A stretch of DNA of 64,000 nt from the NCBI RefSeq assembly GCF_000156335.1, contig NZ_DS999213.1:1611947-1675946 (forward strand), written 5' to 3'. This DNA comes from Roseobacter sp. GAI101. Lineage in GTDB: Bacteria; Pseudomonadota; Alphaproteobacteria; Rhodobacterales; Rhodobacteraceae. The notes beneath the pieces are model-generated. The model worked only from the letters and a program-made list of their open reading frames with translations, did no database searches and was not told the origin of the DNA. Positions 25,784 through 34,370 of this stretch are shown piece after piece (position 1 is the first letter of the stretch; each line of letters opens with the position of its first letter). A program made the position numbers and the translations under genes.

Positions 25784-27154
25784 CTACCCTTTGACCTGGC
25801 TGCCAACGACGGTCTGGTCGCCCTTCAGGCCGATCGGGAGGCTTTCAAGATAGGCGTTGGGTGTGCGGCCGTCGTAGACGATCCCGTCAATGACATCGGC
25901 AGCCGCTGTCGGTTCCTTGAAACCGTCGCTTTCCCATGGAAAGTCCGCCTCGTTTGCCATGCCGTCGTCCACCAGCAGACGCGCAGCCTGAAGATAAAGG
26001 TCGGGGCGGTACACGTCCTTGGCGGTGTTCACGAACCACTCATCGGATTTCGGCTCGGCGATCTGGCCCCAGCGGCGCATCTGGGTCAGGTACCAGATCG
26101 CGTCGGAATAGAACGGATAGGTCGCATTGTGGCGGAAGAAGACGTTGAAATCGGGGATCTCGCGCTTGTCGCCCTTCTCGAACTCGAAGGTGCCGGTCAT
26201 CGAATTGGCGATCACCTCGTAATCCGCACCGACATATTCGGACCGTGCAAGGATTTCGACAGCTTCTGCCCGGTTCCCGTTGTCATTTTCATCAAGCCAG
26301 ATCGCCGCGCGGATCAGCGCCTTGGTCAGGGCCAGCGTGGTATTGGGGTTCGCGTCCGCGAATTCCTTCGAGATGCCAAAGACCTTCTCGGGGTTGTTTT
26401 TCCAAAGCTGGTAATCCGTGATCACCGGCACACCGATGCCTTTGAATACCGCCTGCTGGTTCCACGGCTCGCCCACGCAGTAGCCAAAGATGGTGCCGGC
26501 CTCCATCGTGGCGGGCATCTGCGGTGGCGGGGTCACGGACAGGAAAACATCCGCGCCGATCTGCCCGGAGATATCTTGCGGGGAATAATACCCCGGCTGC
26601 AATCCCCCCGCGGCGAGCCAGTAGCGCAGTTCGTAGTTATGGGTGGAGACGGGGAAAACCATGCCCATGTTGAACGCGATGCCCTGGTCCTTGTAACTGT
26701 CGACGACCGGGACCAGCGCGCTTGCGCTGATGGGGTGCTGCGGACGACCGTCCGCCATCTTGGGGACATTGGGTTTCATCTGTTCCCAGATTTCATTGGA
26801 CACGGTGATGGCGTTACCGTTCAGATCCATCGAAAAGGGCGTGATGATATGCGCCTGGGTGCCATATCCGATCGTCGCGGCCAGCGGCTGGCCCGCCAGC
26901 ATATGTGCGCCGTCCAGCTGGCCGTCGATCACGCCGTCCAGCAGGACTTTCCAGTTCGCCTGCGCCTCAAGCGTGACGAACAGGCCTTCATCCTCGAAAT
27001 AGCCGTTCTCGTAGGCGACCGCCAATGGGGCCATGTCGGTCAGCTTGATAAAGCCGAAGGTCAGTTCGTCCTTTTCAAGGTCAAGCATCTCGGCAGAGGC
27101 CGCAGTCGCCCAAAGACCGGTGGCCGCAAGGATGAGGGGAAGCGTTTTATACAT
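25784..27154 (-). CDS. nrtA: Nitrate-binding protein NrtA (CmpA/NrtA family)
   Basis: Periplasmic nitrate-binding component, 456 residues, with a signal peptide ending at ATAASAEM. Family motifs include [66 protein letters not shown] and [13 protein letters not shown]. It begins the transport and reduction operon. The 261-base gap to nasS holds a sigma-54 promoter element, two hexaloop hairpins and an intrinsic terminator, so expression is probably switched by NasT antitermination. It is a paralogue of NasS but, unlike NasS, is exported. Confidence 0.94.
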   Translation of the reverse strand: MYKTLPLILAATGLWATAASAEMLDLEKDELTFGFIKLTDMAPLAVAYENGYFEDEGLFVTLEAQANWKVLLDGVIDGQLDGAHMLAGQPLAATIGYGTQAHIITPFSMDLNGNAITVSNEIWEQMKPNVPKMADGRPQHPISASALVPVVDSYKDQGIAFNMGMVFPVSTHNYELRYWLAAGGLQPGYYSPQDISGQIGADVFLSVTPPPQMPATMEAGTIFGYCVGEPWNQQAVFKGIGVPVITDYQLWKNNPEKVFGISKEFADANPNTTLALTKALIRAAIWLDENDNGNRAEAVEILARSEYVGADYEVIANSMTGTFEFEKGDKREIPDFNVFFRHNATYPFYSDAIWYLTQMRRWGQIAEPKSDEWFVNTAKDVYRPDLYLQAARLLVDDGMANEADFPWESDGFKEPTAAADVIDGIVYDGRTPNAYLESLPIGLKGDQTVVGSQVKG

Positions 27155-27209
27155 CTGGAATGTCCTTTGTCAGTCTGGCCCGGTCTGGTTCGACAAGGCC
27201 TGCAAAACG

Positions 27210-27266
27210 AAAAAAAGCCGCGCGTAAGCATCACGGAAAAATTCCATGGTTCTTACGAGCGGCTTT
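27210..27266 (-). terminator. Intrinsic terminator (attenuator) in the nrtA leader
   Basis: In the transcribed strand, AAAGCCGCTCGTAAG (27266-27252) pairs with CTTACGCGCGGCTTT (27228-27214), a 15-bp stem with one mismatch, followed by a run of seven Ts ending at 27210. The 23-base loop can itself form a small CATGGAA/TTCCGTG hairpin. It lies only about 55 bases before the nrtA start, so it would stop transcription unless antitermination occurs. Confidence 0.88.
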
Positions 27267-27278
27267 GCTCTGGGAGTA

Positions 27279-27321
27279 TTCTGCCGTCATTGGCAGAAGG
27301 AAATCAGGCAGCAGTGCCTGA
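27279..27321 (-). promoter_or_regulatory. ANTAR-target RNA: paired hexaloop hairpins (NasT binding site)
   Basis: The leader contains two adjacent hairpins with six-base loops. The first stem TCAGGC/GCCTGA has loop ACTGCT (27304-27321). The second stem TTCTGCC/GGCAGAA has loop AATGAC (27279-27298). The linker is five bases. Both loops have A at position 1 and G at position 4, the known signature of RNAs bound by ANTAR-domain proteins such as NasT. The attenuator starts 12 bases downstream, as expected for NasT-dependent antitermination of the nitrate operon. Confidence 0.88.
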
Positions 27322-27382
27322 CGTGTTGTATTCAGGGTTGAACAGTTCGGCCCCGGCTTCAACTATATTCTGCACTCCCGCA

Positions 27383-27398
27383 TGCAATTTTCCTGCCG
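27383..27398 (-). promoter_or_regulatory. Sigma-54 (-24/-12) promoter for the nrtA operon
   Basis: On the minus strand the sequence CGGCAGGAAAATTGCA matches the sigma-54 consensus TGGCACGnnnnTTGCW except at two positions. It keeps the invariant GG-N10-GC spacing. Transcription would begin about 27372, giving a leader of roughly 220 bases that includes the two ANTAR hairpins and the attenuator. This predicts NtrC-type nitrogen control; a clear NtrC site upstream was not identified and would lie inside nasS. Confidence 0.65.
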
Positions 27399-27415
27399 CG
27401 CGCGAATGTGCCCGT

Positions 27416-28564
27416 TTATTCACCATTTGAAGCATCGAAATCAAAGGTTCTGCCGTCAAAGAAAGCATCCGGCGCAAGAATCATCTGCCCCCGCGATGAC
27501 GCCACGGCGGTGACATCCCGCATCGCGCCTTCGACTTTTTCCGACGCGCCGGGCAGATCCGCGCCGACAGGACCCAGATATTTTCGGTACAGATCCGTTC
27601 TGAAACACCTCTTTGCCTGCGCGATGCCCATCGCATCCACGCCCAGTTGCGCGGCGATCCACGCCGCCTGGCTGCGCCATGGAAAGGACGCGGCATGGTC
27701 ATGGAACGTCAAGAACCGGTCGACTTTTGTCGGTGTGCCACCTTGCTCAAGCGTCAAGATGCCGGTGATTGCCGGCTCAATCACCTCATGCGCCAGATTA
27801 AGGTGTTCACTGCGGCCCAGAATTTCGACCGCCAAAGGCTTGTTGCGTTCCACGTCAAGCCATCGGGCCGACTGATAGACCGCGCGCATCAGGTGGCACG
27901 TCGTATCGGGGTTCTCCACAATCCAGTCATGTCGCGCGGCCAACACCTTTTCGGGCGCAAAACCCCAGACATGTCGCCCCGCCATCAGGATCTTGCCGGC
28001 CCCCCGACCGACAATGGCACTGCCCCAGGGTTCCCCCACCCAAAAGGCATCGACATGCCCCTGCATGACCGCATCCGCCATGCGCGGTGGCGGAACGGTC
28101 ACGATCTCGACCTGCAGATCAGGTGTTGAAGCTGTCCAGTAGGACAAAAGCAAGCGGTGCATTGAAAACGGAAATGGCACCCCGACCCGCAAGGGCTGCG
28201 GCCCCCGCGTGCCAAGCGCGGCCAGCAATGCATCCGGATCGCCAAAGGGTACCGCCCCCAAGGCGTCCGCCAGCCCCGTCGACACACCGAACACCGTGCC
28301 GTTGGCGGAAAGCCCCATCAGATTGTCGATCCGTGCGGGCAACCCCCCAAGGCCAAGAGACATGGCAACCGGCATCGGAGACAACATCTGTGCCGCATCC
28401 AGATGCCCCAGGGCCAGCATGTCACGCAGCGCGGACCATGATGGCTGCCGGACCAGATTAAGGTCCAGCCCTTCTTCGGCCGCAAACCCAAGTTCCTTGG
28501 CGATGATCAGCGGCGCACTGTCCACCAGCGGGACATAGCCGCAATTCAACACGGTGCGGGTCAT
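27416..28564 (-). CDS. nasS: Nitrate sensor NasS
   Basis: Cytosolic nitrate/nitrite sensor that sequesters the antiterminator NasT until nitrate binds. It has 382 residues and is homologous to NrtA (CGYVPLVDSAPLIIAKELGFAAEEGLDL, LDAAQMLSPMPVAMSLG, WVGEPWGSAIVGRG), but it has no signal peptide, as expected for the sensor paralogue. ATG 28564 overlaps the nasT stop (ATGA), so sensor and regulator are translationally coupled. The downstream gap holds the promoter and leader of the nrtA operon. Confidence 0.92.
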   Translation of the reverse strand: MTRTVLNCGYVPLVDSAPLIIAKELGFAAEEGLDLNLVRQPSWSALRDMLALGHLDAAQMLSPMPVAMSLGLGGLPARIDNLMGLSANGTVFGVSTGLADALGAVPFGDPDALLAALGTRGPQPLRVGVPFPFSMHRLLLSYWTASTPDLQVEIVTVPPPRMADAVMQGHVDAFWVGEPWGSAIVGRGAGKILMAGRHVWGFAPEKVLAARHDWIVENPDTTCHLMRAVYQSARWLDVERNKPLAVEILGRSEHLNLAHEVIEPAITGILTLEQGGTPTKVDRFLTFHDHAASFPWRSQAAWIAAQLGVDAMGIAQAKRCFRTDLYRKYLGPVGADLPGASEKVEGAMRDVTAVASSRGQMILAPDAFFDGRTFDFDASNGE

Positions 28565-29145
28565 GTCAAAAGGTCCGACGCCGTGACCAGCGCCTGCGCC
28601 ACATCAATCACCTTGCGGCCCTGATCCATCGCCGCCTTGCGCATCAGCTTGTAGGCCGCATCCTCGGAAATCCCGCGCCTGCGCATCACGATCCCTTTGG
28701 CGCGGTCGATCGTCTTGCGGTCCTCGAGCGCCTGTTTTGCAGCATCCAGTTCGGACTGCATCTGCCGCATCATCTGGAATCTGGCAATCGCGGTTTCGAT
28801 CACCGATTTGATGCGGTTCATCTGCAACCCGTCCACGACATAGGCGCTGACCCCCGCCGCGAGGGCAGCCTGCGTCAAATGGGGGTCGGTCTGATCAACG
28901 AACATCGCGACGGCCCGCGATTTGGTGTCCGATACGGTTCCGATATGTTCCAGCGTGTCGCGATCCGGATTTGCCATGTCGATCAGCACGATATCGGGGG
29001 CATGTTTCGCGATGGACTGTTCAAGCCCTGAAACCTGGGCAATCTCGTGCACATCGCTCCAGCCTGCCTCAAGCAGAGCGTTGATGATGTTTTTCGCCTT
29101 GGCGCTATCAGCCTCGACGACAAGGATGCGCAAATCTTTTCTCAT
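28561..29145 (-). CDS. nasT: Nitrate-responsive antiterminator NasT (ANTAR domain)
   Basis: RNA-binding antitermination protein, 194 residues. The N-terminal receiver-like domain (LRILVVEADSAKAKN) lacks the usual acidic Asp-Asp pocket and the conserved Lys near residue 100, so control by phosphorylation is unlikely. This fits control by NasS binding. A coiled coil leads into the C-terminal ANTAR domain (ALEDRKTIDRAKGIVMRRRG, then EDAAYKLMRKAAMDQGRKV). ATG 29145 gives the normal family length; an upstream in-frame start would add 12 residues. Its RNA target is visible in the nrtA leader. Confidence 0.93.
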   Translation of the reverse strand: MRKDLRILVVEADSAKAKNIINALLEAGWSDVHEIAQVSGLEQSIAKHAPDIVLIDMANPDRDTLEHIGTVSDTKSRAVAMFVDQTDPHLTQAALAAGVSAYVVDGLQMNRIKSVIETAIARFQMMRQMQSELDAAKQALEDRKTIDRAKGIVMRRRGISEDAAYKLMRKAAMDQGRKVIDVAQALVTASDLLT

Positions 29146-29341
29146 CCGCCTTGAGTAATGCTGCGGGGCATGGCTGAACATCTGCTGAAACGCAAATACG
29201 TGCGCGGCACAGGCCGACGCCAGCGGTCCGCGTATATTTTAGGCAGGCCAATGCCAAAACGAGAGTTTAACAGGCACTCGACGCCTTTTGGGGGATGCGC
29301 CCGCCCCCTTTTCAGTCAGCGACCGCTGACCGCCGGCAGGG

Positions 29342-30049
29342 TCAAGGATGCGGGTCTTGAAGCAGCTCCTTGAGGCTTCTTGACTGTGTCGGACGATCCC
29401 GCAGGTCCAGGGCCGAGTTGAGATCGACAAGATGGCTGCGCATCAGTTCTTCTGCGTTTTGTGCGTCCGCCTTCGCTATTGCGTCAATAAGGGCATGGTG
29501 GGCATGGCTCTCGCAGAGCGCGCTTTCACGACGCCAATACAGCGCGATAATCAGGGATGATCGCGCGATCAATGTCTCGATGAACTGCCGGATCGTATCC
29601 TGATCGGCGATCCGCGCAACCTCGATGTGAAAAACTCCCGACAGGCTTAACGCACGGCCATGATCACCGGCATCCATCGCGGCATGTTCCTGGGCGATGT
29701 GTTCCTTGAGGATGGCAATGTCGCGCGGGGTCGCACGCGCGGCAGCGGACCCTGCCGTGCGCGGCTCAAGCAGGGCGCGCGCCTCGAAGACCTCGCGGGC
29801 CTCGCGCAGGCTAGGCTGGGCAACGAATGCACCCTTGTTACGCTGGATCTCGACCAGTTGGATATGCGCAAGCGATTGCAGCGCGGCGCGTATCACGGTG
29901 CGGGAGACATCGTAGATCTCGCCCAGCTCGTCTTCACCCAGTTTCGTTCCGGGGGCGATCCGATGCTCGTGAATGGCCAACGCCAGTGCATGGGCCACCT
30001 TTTCGGTCGCATCTTTGGGTTTGGGGGGCGAAATTGGCAGTGGTGGCAT
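29342..30049 (-). CDS. GntR-family regulator, FadR/FCD subgroup
   Basis: Metabolite-responsive transcription factor, 235 residues. The N-terminal winged helix reads GTKLGEDELGEIYDVSRTVIRAALQSLAHIQLVEIQRNKGAFV; the all-helical C-terminal FCD effector domain (residues about 90-215) contains EVFEARALLEP and conserved His residues (FHIEVARIAD, HHALIDAIAKAD) that often bind a metal and a carboxylate ligand. It is divergent from the PotABCD-like transporter and racemase operon; a perfect palindrome lies in the shared gap. It probably represses that operon and itself until the imported compound or its product binds. Confidence 0.9.
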   Translation of the reverse strand: MPPLPISPPKPKDATEKVAHALALAIHEHRIAPGTKLGEDELGEIYDVSRTVIRAALQSLAHIQLVEIQRNKGAFVAQPSLREAREVFEARALLEPRTAGSAAARATPRDIAILKEHIAQEHAAMDAGDHGRALSLSGVFHIEVARIADQDTIRQFIETLIARSSLIIALYWRRESALCESHAHHALIDAIAKADAQNAEELMRSHLVDLNSALDLRDRPTQSRSLKELLQDPHP

Positions 30050-30130
30050 AGTGCGTGTCCTTCAGAATCACTGATGCCAGAGCTGATCGTATTGAACAAG
30101 GCGATCCAAACGACCACAAAGCCTCAACTC

Positions 30131-30142
30131 ATTGTATACAAT
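30131..30142. promoter_or_regulatory. Perfect 12-bp palindrome, likely GntR operator
   Basis: ATTGTATACAAT is a perfect dyad in the 232-base gap between the GntR gene and the divergent ABC transporter operon. Its size, AT-centre and TGTA-TACA form are typical of operators of FadR-subgroup GntR proteins. It lies about 80 bases upstream of the regulator start and 140 bases upstream of the ATPase start, suitable for controlling both directions. Confidence 0.65.
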
Positions 30143-30281
30143 CTTGCGTGCAATATTTGAGCAACAGCCCAAAATTGTGATCAAATTTGCGCCATTTTCA
30201 GTTTTGCCCCACTGCAAGCCACGGCTTTGTTTGAGTTTGCGGCACCCGATGCGCCCAATGGGATCAAATGTGGGGGCCTGA

Positions 30282-31268
30282 ATGACAACATCAAAAAACG
30301 ATCTGGAACTTGTCGGCGTGACCAAGCGCTATGGCGCAACGGTTGCCGTGGATGCGATTGCGCACAAGTTCAAACCCGGTTCCTACGCCTGCCTGCTGGG
30401 CCCTTCGGGCTGCGGAAAGTCATCGACGCTGCGGATGATCGCCGGGCACGAAAGCGTGACCGACGGGGCGATCCTGCTGGGAGGGCGCGATATATCGCAC
30501 CTTGCCCCCGCACAGCGTGGCACGGCGATGATGTTCCAGAATTACGCGTTGTTTCCACATCTTAGCGTGATCGACAACGTCGGCTTCAGCCTCAAGATGC
30601 AGGGTGTCGACACCGCCAAACGCCGCGCGAAGGCAGGCGAGATGCTGGAACTGGTGGATTTGACGGCACTTGGTGACCGGTTGCCGGACCAGTTGTCGGG
30701 CGGGCAGCAGCAGCGGGTCGCCCTGGCGCGGGCCCTGATCACGCGGCCTGATGTGTTGCTGCTGGACGAGCCGCTGTCGGCCCTTGATCCTTTTCTGCGG
30801 ATCCGGATGCGGGCCGAGTTGAAGAAGCTGCAAAAGGAACTGGGCATCAGCTTTATCCACGTCACCCACGGGCAGGATGAAGCCCTGGCGCTTGCGGACG
30901 AAATCGTCGTGATGAACAACGCCGTGATCGAACAGGCGGGCCCCGCGCAAGAGGTGTTCAACGCGCCCAAGACCCAATTCGTGGCCCGTTTCATGGGCGG
31001 CCATAACGTGATCGCCCTGTCCGGTGGGCATTACGCGATCCGCGCTGATGCCGTCGACGTGACGCCGTCCACCCAGGGTGTGGTCGAAGGGCATGTTACA
31101 GCGGTCGAATATCAGGGCACCCACGTGTCCGTGCTGTCGCGCATCGCAGGTGATCAGGAAATCACGGCCCTGATCCCCGATGGCGCATTTTTCGCAAACC
31201 CTCACAGCCCCGGCGACACCATCGGACTGTCCTGGGACACCTCGAAACTACACCAACTGACTGCATGA
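30282..31268 (+). CDS. ABC transporter ATP-binding protein (PotA-like)
   Basis: ATPase subunit of a polyamine/opine/iron-type importer, 328 residues. Walker A is GPSGCGKSS, the Q-loop MMFQNYALFPHLSV, signature LSGGQQQR, Walker B LLLDEPLSALD, and the switch His is in FIHVTHGQDEAL. The C-terminal roughly 80 residues form a short TOBE-like domain. ATG 30282 is chosen, just after a GGGGG tract. It is the first gene of the plus-strand operon with a binding protein, two permeases and a racemase. Confidence 0.9.
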   Translation: MTTSKNDLELVGVTKRYGATVAVDAIAHKFKPGSYACLLGPSGCGKSSTLRMIAGHESVTDGAILLGGRDISHLAPAQRGTAMMFQNYALFPHLSVIDNVGFSLKMQGVDTAKRRAKAGEMLELVDLTALGDRLPDQLSGGQQQRVALARALITRPDVLLLDEPLSALDPFLRIRMRAELKKLQKELGISFIHVTHGQDEALALADEIVVMNNAVIEQAGPAQEVFNAPKTQFVARFMGGHNVIALSGGHYAIRADAVDVTPSTQGVVEGHVTAVEYQGTHVSVLSRIAGDQEITALIPDGAFFANPHSPGDTIGLSWDTSKLHQLTA

Positions 31269-31302
31269 AGTTGCGGCTTTCCACCAACAAGGAGAACGAC
31301 GA

Positions 31303-32589
31303 ATGACGATGTTTACCAACAGAAACGGCCTTAGCCGCCGCACCTTGCTCAAGGGGGCCGCGTCGACGGCGCTGGTTGCGAGCGCATCCACCCTTGGCGC
31401 GCCGATGGTTTGGGCGCAAAACATCAAGGACGTGACCATCCGCCAGTTCGGCACGGGCGTCTCGAACCTCAACGAGGTGGCGACCAAGGTCAAGGAAGAC
31501 CTGGGATTTACGCTCGAGATGACGGCCCTTGATACCGACAGCGTGACCCAGCGCGCGGCCACCCAGCCCAACAGCTTTGACATCGCGGACATCGAATATT
31601 TCATCTGCAAGAAAGTGTGGGCCGCAGGCAACCTGCAGGCGATGGATACCACCAAGCTGACAAATTATGACAAGATCGTCGGCATCTTCCGGGACGGCAA
31701 GCTGACCCCCGAAAGCACCATTGCCCAAGGGACCGCCCCCCACACCGTCGGCTTTACCTCGGGACAGAACGGCACCGATTTCGTGAATGAGGAATCCGGT
31801 TGGATGACCTTGATCCCGACGATTTACAATGCCGACACCCTGGGCATCCGCCCTGACCTGATCGGGCGTCCGATTTCGAAATGGTCCGAATTGCTGAACC
31901 CCGAATTCAAGGGCAAGGCGTCGATCCTCGACATCTCATCCATCGGGATCATGGACATGGCGATGGTCGTGGAAAGCATGGGCGAATACACCTATCCCGA
32001 CAAGGGCAACATGACTAGGGAAGAGATCGACATGACCCTTGGCATCTTCACCGAGGCCAAGAAAAACGGTCAGTTCCGTGCCTTCTGGAAGTCCTTCGAC
32101 GAAAGCGTCAACCTGATGGCGTCCGGTGAAGTCGTGATCCAGTCCATGTGGTCGCCTGCGATTACGGCCGTGAAATCACAGGGCGTGCCTTGCGTCTATC
32201 AACCGCTCGAAGAAGGCTACCGGTCATGGGGCGGCGGCTTGGGCATCTCGGCGGCGCTGTCCGGTCTGGAGCTGGAAGCGGCCTATGAATACATCAACTG
32301 GTACCTCTCCGGCTGGGTCGGCGGGTTCCTGATGCGTCAGGGGTATTATTCGGCCGTACCTGAAACATCCAAGGCGTTCATGTCGGCAGATGAATGGGGC
32401 TACTGGTTCGAGGGCAAGGAAGCCGAAGGCGATATCACGTCTCCGTTCGGCGACAAGCTGGCGGGCACCGGCGACACCCGCGATGGCGGGTCGTTCGAAG
32501 ACCGCATGGGCGCGGTGGCCTGCTGGAATTCCGTCATGGACGAAAACCAGTACATGGTCCGCAAGTGGAACGAGTTTATCGCCGCCTGA
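31303..32589 (+). CDS. Tat-exported extracellular solute-binding protein (PotD/F-like)
   Basis: Periplasmic binding protein of the ABC importer, 428 residues. The N-terminus carries a twin-arginine signal (GLSRRTLLKGAA, cleavage near VWAQ), so it is exported folded, possibly with a cofactor or ligand. The body is a type 2 periplasmic-binding fold of the spermidine/putrescine group (LTNYDKIVGIFRDGKL, WSELLNPEFKGKASILDI, WGGGLGISAALSGLELEAAY). At about 390 mature residues it is longer than PotD. The ligand is unknown; the racemase at the end of the operon hints at a chiral amide or amino-acid derivative. Confidence 0.88.
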   Translation: MTMFTNRNGLSRRTLLKGAASTALVASASTLGAPMVWAQNIKDVTIRQFGTGVSNLNEVATKVKEDLGFTLEMTALDTDSVTQRAATQPNSFDIADIEYFICKKVWAAGNLQAMDTTKLTNYDKIVGIFRDGKLTPESTIAQGTAPHTVGFTSGQNGTDFVNEESGWMTLIPTIYNADTLGIRPDLIGRPISKWSELLNPEFKGKASILDISSIGIMDMAMVVESMGEYTYPDKGNMTREEIDMTLGIFTEAKKNGQFRAFWKSFDESVNLMASGEVVIQSMWSPAITAVKSQGVPCVYQPLEEGYRSWGGGLGISAALSGLELEAAYEYINWYLSGWVGGFLMRQGYYSAVPETSKAFMSADEWGYWFEGKEAEGDITSPFGDKLAGTGDTRDGGSFEDRMGAVACWNSVMDENQYMVRKWNEFIAA

Positions 32590-32600
32590 TCGACCACAAG

Positions 32601-32636
32601 AGGGCGCGCGCCTTGCCTCCCGAGGGTGCGCGCCCT
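32601..32636 (+). promoter_or_regulatory. Intercistronic hairpin after the binding-protein gene
   Basis: A 12-bp stem (AGGGCGCGCGCC / GGTGCGCGCCCT, one G-T pair) with a 12-base loop starts 11 bases after the binding-protein stop and ends 27 bases before the permease start. It is GC-rich without a T-run, like the dctP-dctQ hairpin. It is likely an mRNA 3'-stabilising or partial-termination element. Confidence 0.7.
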
Positions 32637-32663
32637 TCCCTCCCCCTTTTGACCGGAAGCCCC

Positions 32664-33527
32664 ATGAACAAACTGCGTGAAAATAATGCTCTCAAGGGGT
32701 GGATGATGCTATCCCCGCTGGCGCTGGTCCTGCTGGCCTTTCTGGTCACACCGATCATCATGATCACCGTGGTCAGTTTCTGGCGCGCGACCGAGTTTTC
32801 GATCATCCCCGCCTTTGTCTGGGAAAACTACGACTTCCTGTTCGGATCGCCGGTGACCTACACCGTCTTTTTCAACACCTTCAAATACGCGCTGATCACA
32901 TGGGCCGCCACCTTCGTCATCGGCTTTACCGTCGCCTATTATCTGGCGTTCCATATCCGCACGCAGACGTGGCAAATCGCGCTTTTCCTGCTGTGTACGA
33001 TCCCGTTCTGGACCTCGAACATCATCCGGATGATTTCATGGATCCCGTTTCTGGGTCGCAACGGTATCGCGAATTCCGCGTTGATCTCGTGGGGGGTGAT
33101 CGACGAACCCGTTGAATGGCTGCTGTTCTCGGACTTTGCCGTGATCCTTGCCTTCGTGCATCTTTACACGCTGTTCATGGTCGTTCCGATTTTCAACACC
33201 ATGATGCGGATCGACAGATCCCTGATCGAGGCGGCGCGCGATGCGGGTGCCAATGGCATTCAAATCCTGTGGAACGTGATCCTGCCGCTGACCAAGCCGG
33301 GCATCATGATCGGCACCATCTTCGTGGTGACGCTGGTGATGGGGGATTTCATAACCGTGCGGTTCATGTCGGGCAGCCAGTCCGCCAATGTCGGTCGCCT
33401 GATTTCGAATGACATCGCACTGCTGCAATATCCCAGTGCGTCGGCCACGGCCATCGTGTTGCTGCTGACCGTGCTGATCGTGATCGGCATCCTGCTGCGC
33501 TTTGTCGACATCCGAAAGGAGCTTTGA
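32664..33527 (+). CDS. ABC transporter permease (PotB-like)
   Basis: First membrane subunit of the PotABCD-like importer, 287 residues. It has six predicted spans, with the EAA coupling motif at LIEAARDAGANGIQILWNVILPLTKPG. ATG 32664 directly follows the intercistronic hairpin region and begins MNKLRENNALKGWMM, a normal short cytoplasmic tail. It is three bases before the second permease gene. Confidence 0.9.
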   Translation: MNKLRENNALKGWMMLSPLALVLLAFLVTPIIMITVVSFWRATEFSIIPAFVWENYDFLFGSPVTYTVFFNTFKYALITWAATFVIGFTVAYYLAFHIRTQTWQIALFLLCTIPFWTSNIIRMISWIPFLGRNGIANSALISWGVIDEPVEWLLFSDFAVILAFVHLYTLFMVVPIFNTMMRIDRSLIEAARDAGANGIQILWNVILPLTKPGIMIGTIFVVTLVMGDFITVRFMSGSQSANVGRLISNDIALLQYPSASATAIVLLLTVLIVIGILLRFVDIRKEL

Positions 33528-33530
33528 CCC

Positions 33531-34370
33531 ATGGAACCGCGCCCCCGCTCTTTCTATGTCCTTACCGGATTTTTCATCCTGTTCCTGCTGTTTCTCTACG
33601 GCCCCACGATCACCATCGGCATCCTGTCCTTTCAGGGTGAAAACGGTGGGCTGACCTTCCCGATGCGCGGGGTGTCGCTTTATTGGTTCAAGGATCTCTT
33701 CGAGCAGCAGGCCGTCGGCGACATCTGGGGCAGCTTCCGCCGCAGTTTCGTCCTGGGCCTGATGGTCATGGTCACGACCGTCGTCGTGTCTGTCATGGGC
33801 GGTCTGGCGTTTCGCAAGCGGTTTCCAGGGTCGGGCATCCTGTTTTACCTGATCATCACCTCGCTGGTCATCCCCTCGATCCTGATTTCGCTTGGCGTCG
33901 GTTTGATGTTCTCGCAGACGGGGCTGACCGTGCATTGGTCCACCTCGGGCTTCGGGGCGCAGTTGACCTGGACCCTGCCCTTTGGTCTGCTGATCATGTT
34001 CGCCGTCTTCAACCGTTTTGACAAAAGCTATGAGGAAGCCGCCCGTGATCTGGGTGCCAGCCCGTGGCAGACCATCCGGCATGTGGTGTTGCCGATCATC
34101 GCGCCTTCATTGATTGGCGTGGCCCTTTTCGGCTTTACGCTTAGCTATGACGAATTCGCCCGCACCCTGCTGACGGCAGGATCGTACAACACGCTCCCGC
34201 TCGAGATTTACGGGATGACGACCAACGTCACCTCGCCTGTGCTCTATGCGCTCGGCACGCTCACGACGGTGTTCTCGCTTGTCATCATCGGCGTGTTCCT
34301 CGCGCTGGCACTTGTCAGCAACCGGCGGCGTGCCAAAGCAGGCACCGACGCGGGCAAGGGTCTGGTATGA
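33531..34370 (+). CDS. ABC transporter permease (PotC-like)
   Basis: Second membrane subunit, 279 residues, six predicted spans. The EAA motif is YEEAARDLGASPWQTIRHVVLPIIAPS. Three bases separate it from the PotB-like gene and its stop overlaps the racemase start (ATGA), so the transporter and enzyme are made together. Length and topology match PotC/YdcV permeases. Confidence 0.9.
   Translation: MEPRPRSFYVLTGFFILFLLFLYGPTITIGILSFQGENGGLTFPMRGVSLYWFKDLFEQQAVGDIWGSFRRSFVLGLMVMVTTVVVSVMGGLAFRKRFPGSGILFYLIITSLVIPSILISLGVGLMFSQTGLTVHWSTSGFGAQLTWTLPFGLLIMFAVFNRFDKSYEEAARDLGASPWQTIRHVVLPIIAPSLIGVALFGFTLSYDEFARTLLTAGSYNTLPLEIYGMTTNVTSPVLYALGTLTTVFSLVIIGVFLALALVSNRRRAKAGTDAGKGLV

Noticed and set aside
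25745..27430. 561-codon open frame on the plus strand opposite nrtA
   Set aside because: Antisense to a well-supported nrtA and its regulatory leader; no ribosome site and no recognisable domain.
28561..29145. NasT considered as an ordinary phosphorylated response regulator
   Set aside because: The acidic pocket and conserved Lys are missing and no partner kinase is adjacent; NasS sequestration explains its control.
33036..34082. Minus-strand open frame opposite the two PotB/PotC-like permeases
   Set aside because: It spans two real genes on the other strand and has the Gln/Asp/His-rich composition of an antisense frame.
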